6,681 nt of DNA from Candidatus Saccharimonadia bacterium (GTDB lineage: Bacteria; Patescibacteriota; Saccharimonadia; Saccharimonadales; UBA4665), in assembly GCA_023268595.1 (NCBI GenBank), contig JALQUD010000052.1, positions 1 through 6,681 on the forward strand. Direction: 5' to 3'. Position numbers and translations under genes: made by a program. The notes under the pieces were generated by a model. That model worked only from the letters and a program-made list of their open reading frames with translations, was not told the origin of the DNA and made no database searches. Below are positions 4,831 through 6,681 of the stretch, one piece after another. Each line of letters begins with the position of its first letter. Position 1 is the first letter of the stretch.

Positions 4831-5985
4831 ATGGCAATAGCATTACTTGTTTTGGGAATCATCCTGTTCATTGGTCTTGTCGTGATCCACGAATGGGGCC
4901 ACTTCATCATGGCGCGGCGCAACGGCGTGGTCGCCGAAGAATTCGGCATCGGCTTTCCGCCGCGTGCCTGGAGTAAAAAGATAAAGAGCCCCAAGGGTGA
5001 CTACATCTTCAGCCTCAACTGGCTGCCACTTGGCGGTTTCGTCAAGCTGAAAGGTGAGCACGACTCCGATACCGAGCCTGGCACCTTCGGTGCGGCTTCG
5101 CTGGCCGCCAAGACCAAGATCATGGCTGCCGGCGTGGTCATGAACCTGTTCGCCGCCTTGGTGCTGTTCACGATCGTCGGTTGGATCGGTATGCCGCAGA
5201 TCATCGACAACCAGTTCTACGTGGCTAGCGACAGCAGCGTCATCAAAGAGCCGGAGAACAAAGGTGTCGTCAAGATCGGTAGCACCGTGGCTGATGGTCC
5301 GGCTGCCAAAGCCGGCATCAAGGCCGATGACCAAGTGGTATCTATTGCCGGCAGCCGCATAACTTCCGCCGAGCAGATGGCCAAGGTCACGGCAGCTAAC
5401 GTCGGCCAGCGTGTCGATGTCGTCGTCAAACGTGGCGGCGCCGAAAAGACGCTGCCAGTAACATTGAATGACAAGCCGCCGGCCCTTGGCGTCAGCCAAT
5501 ACTCGGCCGAGAAGGGTTTTGAATTCCGTCGCTCCACCTGGTCGGCCCCGGTCGTGTCGGTAGCCGTGACGTACCAGTTCGGCGTAGCTACGTTCCAGGG
5601 ACTGGGTAAGGCGGTAGCCGGTGTCGGCTCCATCATCGCCGGAGCTGTGACCGGCAATAACGCCGCCCGTACCAATGGCCAGACGACTGCCAGCGAGCAG
5701 GTTTCCGGTCCGGTCGGTATCTTCGCCGTCATGAAAGCCGGCGCATCGCAGGGCATCGGTTTCATCTTATTCGTGGTCGGTATCATCTCATTGAGCCTGG
5801 CTATCATGAACGTACTGCCCATTCCGGCGCTTGATGGCGGCAAATTGTTCATCACGTATATCCATCGGCTTTTCGGACGCAAGGTAAGCGAAGGATTCGA
5901 GAATTACGCTTACGGAATCAGCTTCATGTTGCTGATCGGTCTGATGGTCTTGATCACGGTCGTCGATGTCAAACGCTTCTTCTGA
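4831..5985 (+). CDS. rseP: RseP-type site-2 protease (M50 zinc metalloprotease with PDZ domain)
   Basis: This is a membrane-embedded protease that cuts transmembrane segments of substrates already trimmed by another protease, such as anti-sigma factors or leftover signal peptides. The zinc motif HEWGH is at residues 20-24 inside the first membrane segment (about 4-25). LNWLPLGGFVKLKGE (62-76) matches the membrane-associated beta segment of the family. Further membrane segments are at about 97-119, 305-327 and 360-378. One PDZ domain lies at about 145-215 (VADGPAAKAGIKADDQVVSIAG). SGPVGI (292-297) and MNVLPIPALDGG (326-337), with the third zinc ligand D335, complete the active site. At 384 residues with one PDZ it is shorter than E. 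coli RseP (450, two PDZ). It follows uppS after 57 bases and overlaps the next gene by 20 bases. Its substrate is unknown. Confidence 0.95.
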   Translation: MAIALLVLGIILFIGLVVIHEWGHFIMARRNGVVAEEFGIGFPPRAWSKKIKSPKGDYIFSLNWLPLGGFVKLKGEHDSDTEPGTFGAASLAAKTKIMAAGVVMNLFAALVLFTIVGWIGMPQIIDNQFYVASDSSVIKEPENKGVVKIGSTVADGPAAKAGIKADDQVVSIAGSRITSAEQMAKVTAANVGQRVDVVVKRGGAEKTLPVTLNDKPPALGVSQYSAEKGFEFRRSTWSAPVVSVAVTYQFGVATFQGLGKAVAGVGSIIAGAVTGNNAARTNGQTTASEQVSGPVGIFAVMKAGASQGIGFILFVVGIISLSLAIMNVLPIPALDGGKLFITYIHRLFGRKVSEGFENYAYGISFMLLIGLMVLITVVDVKRFF

Positions 5986-6681
5986 CGATAAGGGTCTTAA
6001 CATTCCCGGTGTCACGCCCGAACCGCCAGCCGGCCCGGCCGGCGGGCATCGCGTGCGCCGCCATGGACTGCCGCATCCTGCCTTGGCGTTGGCTGTGTTG
6101 CTGGCGATATTCTTAGGCAGCCAGATCATAGCTTCATTGGTCGTCGGCTCGTTCTCGCGGTCGATCGGGTCGGCTGTGGCGGTACAGTTCCTGTTCGTAT
6201 TCGGGGCCGAAGGTCTAGCCTTGGCGGTCTTGGCTAAATACATGCAATTCCGTCATATCCGTTGGTCTGATATCGGCTTTACTCGGCCGGCTGTCCGTGA
6301 CGTTTGGATGGCGGTGGTGGCCTTGTTCGTGTACTTCGCGGTCTACGCGCTATTGTTGCAGACCGTGCGTATGCTGGTGCCCGGATTTGATGCGGGGCAG
6401 AAGCAGGACGTCGGTTTTGATGGCGCCGGCGGCGTGTCGCTGGTCATGGTGTTCCTGGCGCTGGTCGTCGCGGCACCGGTAGCCGAAGAAACCATGCTAC
6501 GCGGCTTCTTCTTTACCTCATTGCGTAAGCGATATGCATACCTGGTGTCGGCGGTGGTGACCAGTGTAGTTTTCGCTGCCTTACACCTTGGGGGTGGCGT
6601 ATCGGGTGAGGGTTTGTTGTGGGTGGCAGCCCTGGATACCTTCGTGCTGTCGTTGGCGCTGTGTTATCTGAGGCAGAAAAC
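5966..6681 (+). CDS. CPBP-family intramembrane glutamic protease, cut by the window end
   Basis: A frame with no stop runs from ATG 5966 to the window edge (238 complete codons seen). The N-terminus is a soluble Pro/Gly-rich stretch (1-38, with TPEPPAGPAGG), followed by membrane segments at about 40-60, 68-90, 112-131 and 157-173. Motif 1 is PVAEETMLRG (171-180) with E174, E175 and R179. Motif 2 is F203-AAL-H207. Both are intact, so a working protease is likely; motif 3 (HxxxN) lies beyond the window. In Rce1-type enzymes the motif 1 Glu and motif 2 His activate the water. The start is chosen because it is the first ATG in frame and overlaps the rseP end by 20 bases, a layout that suggests translational coupling; no clear Shine-Dalgarno site is seen. 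Co-expression with rseP hints at a shared membrane-protein processing role. It is the intact counterpart of the degenerate protein at 1407-2336. Confidence 0.88.
   Translation, partial: MSNASSDDKGLNIPGVTPEPPAGPAGGHRVRRHGLPHPALALAVLLAIFLGSQIIASLVVGSFSRSIGSAVAVQFLFVFGAEGLALAVLAKYMQFRHIRWSDIGFTRPAVRDVWMAVVALFVYFAVYALLLQTVRMLVPGFDAGQKQDVGFDGAGGVSLVMVFLALVVAAPVAEETMLRGFFFTSLRKRYAYLVSAVVTSVVFAALHLGGGVSGEGLLWVAALDTFVLSLALCYLRQK

Noticed and set aside
4843..5882. Minus-strand open frames opposite rseP (218 and 221 codons)
   Set aside because: They are shadows of the GC-rich rseP codons; the rseP motifs are complete across this stretch and neither frame shows family motifs.
1..6681. CRISPR arrays, tRNA or rRNA genes, transposase or integrase genes
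   Set aside because: None was seen: no spaced direct repeats, no tRNA-like cloverleaf sequence recognised by eye, and no recombinase motifs in any frame.

Overview
The window looks like a chromosomal segment of a small-genome bacterium, most likely Candidatus Saccharibacteria (TM7) or another Patescibacteria lineage. This is inferred from protein style and gene content (a short EF-Ts, a gene set trimmed relative to the usual cluster, leaderless genes), not from a marker search. TAA, TAG and TGA all end genes here, so the standard bacterial code applies and the TGA=Gly lineages (Gracilibacteria/Absconditabacteria) are unlikely. An actinobacterial origin is the main alternative, since leaderless genes are common there too.

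Layout. (1) 1-1378: the 3' part of rpsB (ribosomal protein S2), an exactly centred 118-bp interrupted palindrome directly after its stop codon, then tsf (EF-Ts) with a strong ribosome binding site and a textbook bidirectional terminator. (2) 1407-3381: an accessory island with no household genes. On the minus strand are a CPBP-family membrane protein that lacks two of the family's catalytic positions and, upstream of it, a 71-residue two-helix membrane protein. Divergent from these on the plus strand is a 160-residue exported protein with four Cys and a Trp-rich tail, closed by a hairpin. (3) 3428-6681: frr (ribosome recycling factor), uppS (cis-prenyltransferase), rseP (site-2 protease) and a second, window-truncated CPBP protease with intact motifs that overlaps rseP by 20 bp.

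How it fits together. In many bacteria the order is rpsB-tsf-pyrH-frr-uppS-cdsA-dxr-rseP. Here that order survives, but pyrH is missing and its place is taken by the island, and cdsA and dxr are missing between uppS and rseP. The rpsB, tsf and frr products serve translation. UppS makes the polyprenyl carrier lipid for the envelope, and RseP and the second CPBP protein are intramembrane proteases. frr, uppS and rseP each have their own TATACT -10 box. For uppS the box sits six bases before the ATG, which predicts a leaderless mRNA. The 71-residue gene has the same geometry with a consensus extended -10.

The most interesting content is the island: a divergent pair made of an exported Cys/Trp-rich protein and a tiny membrane protein, next to a probable pseudo-protease of a family known from bacteriocin immunity. 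It could be an undescribed secreted toxin/immunity or surface-effector module. That reading is inference; no family was recognised for the two small proteins.
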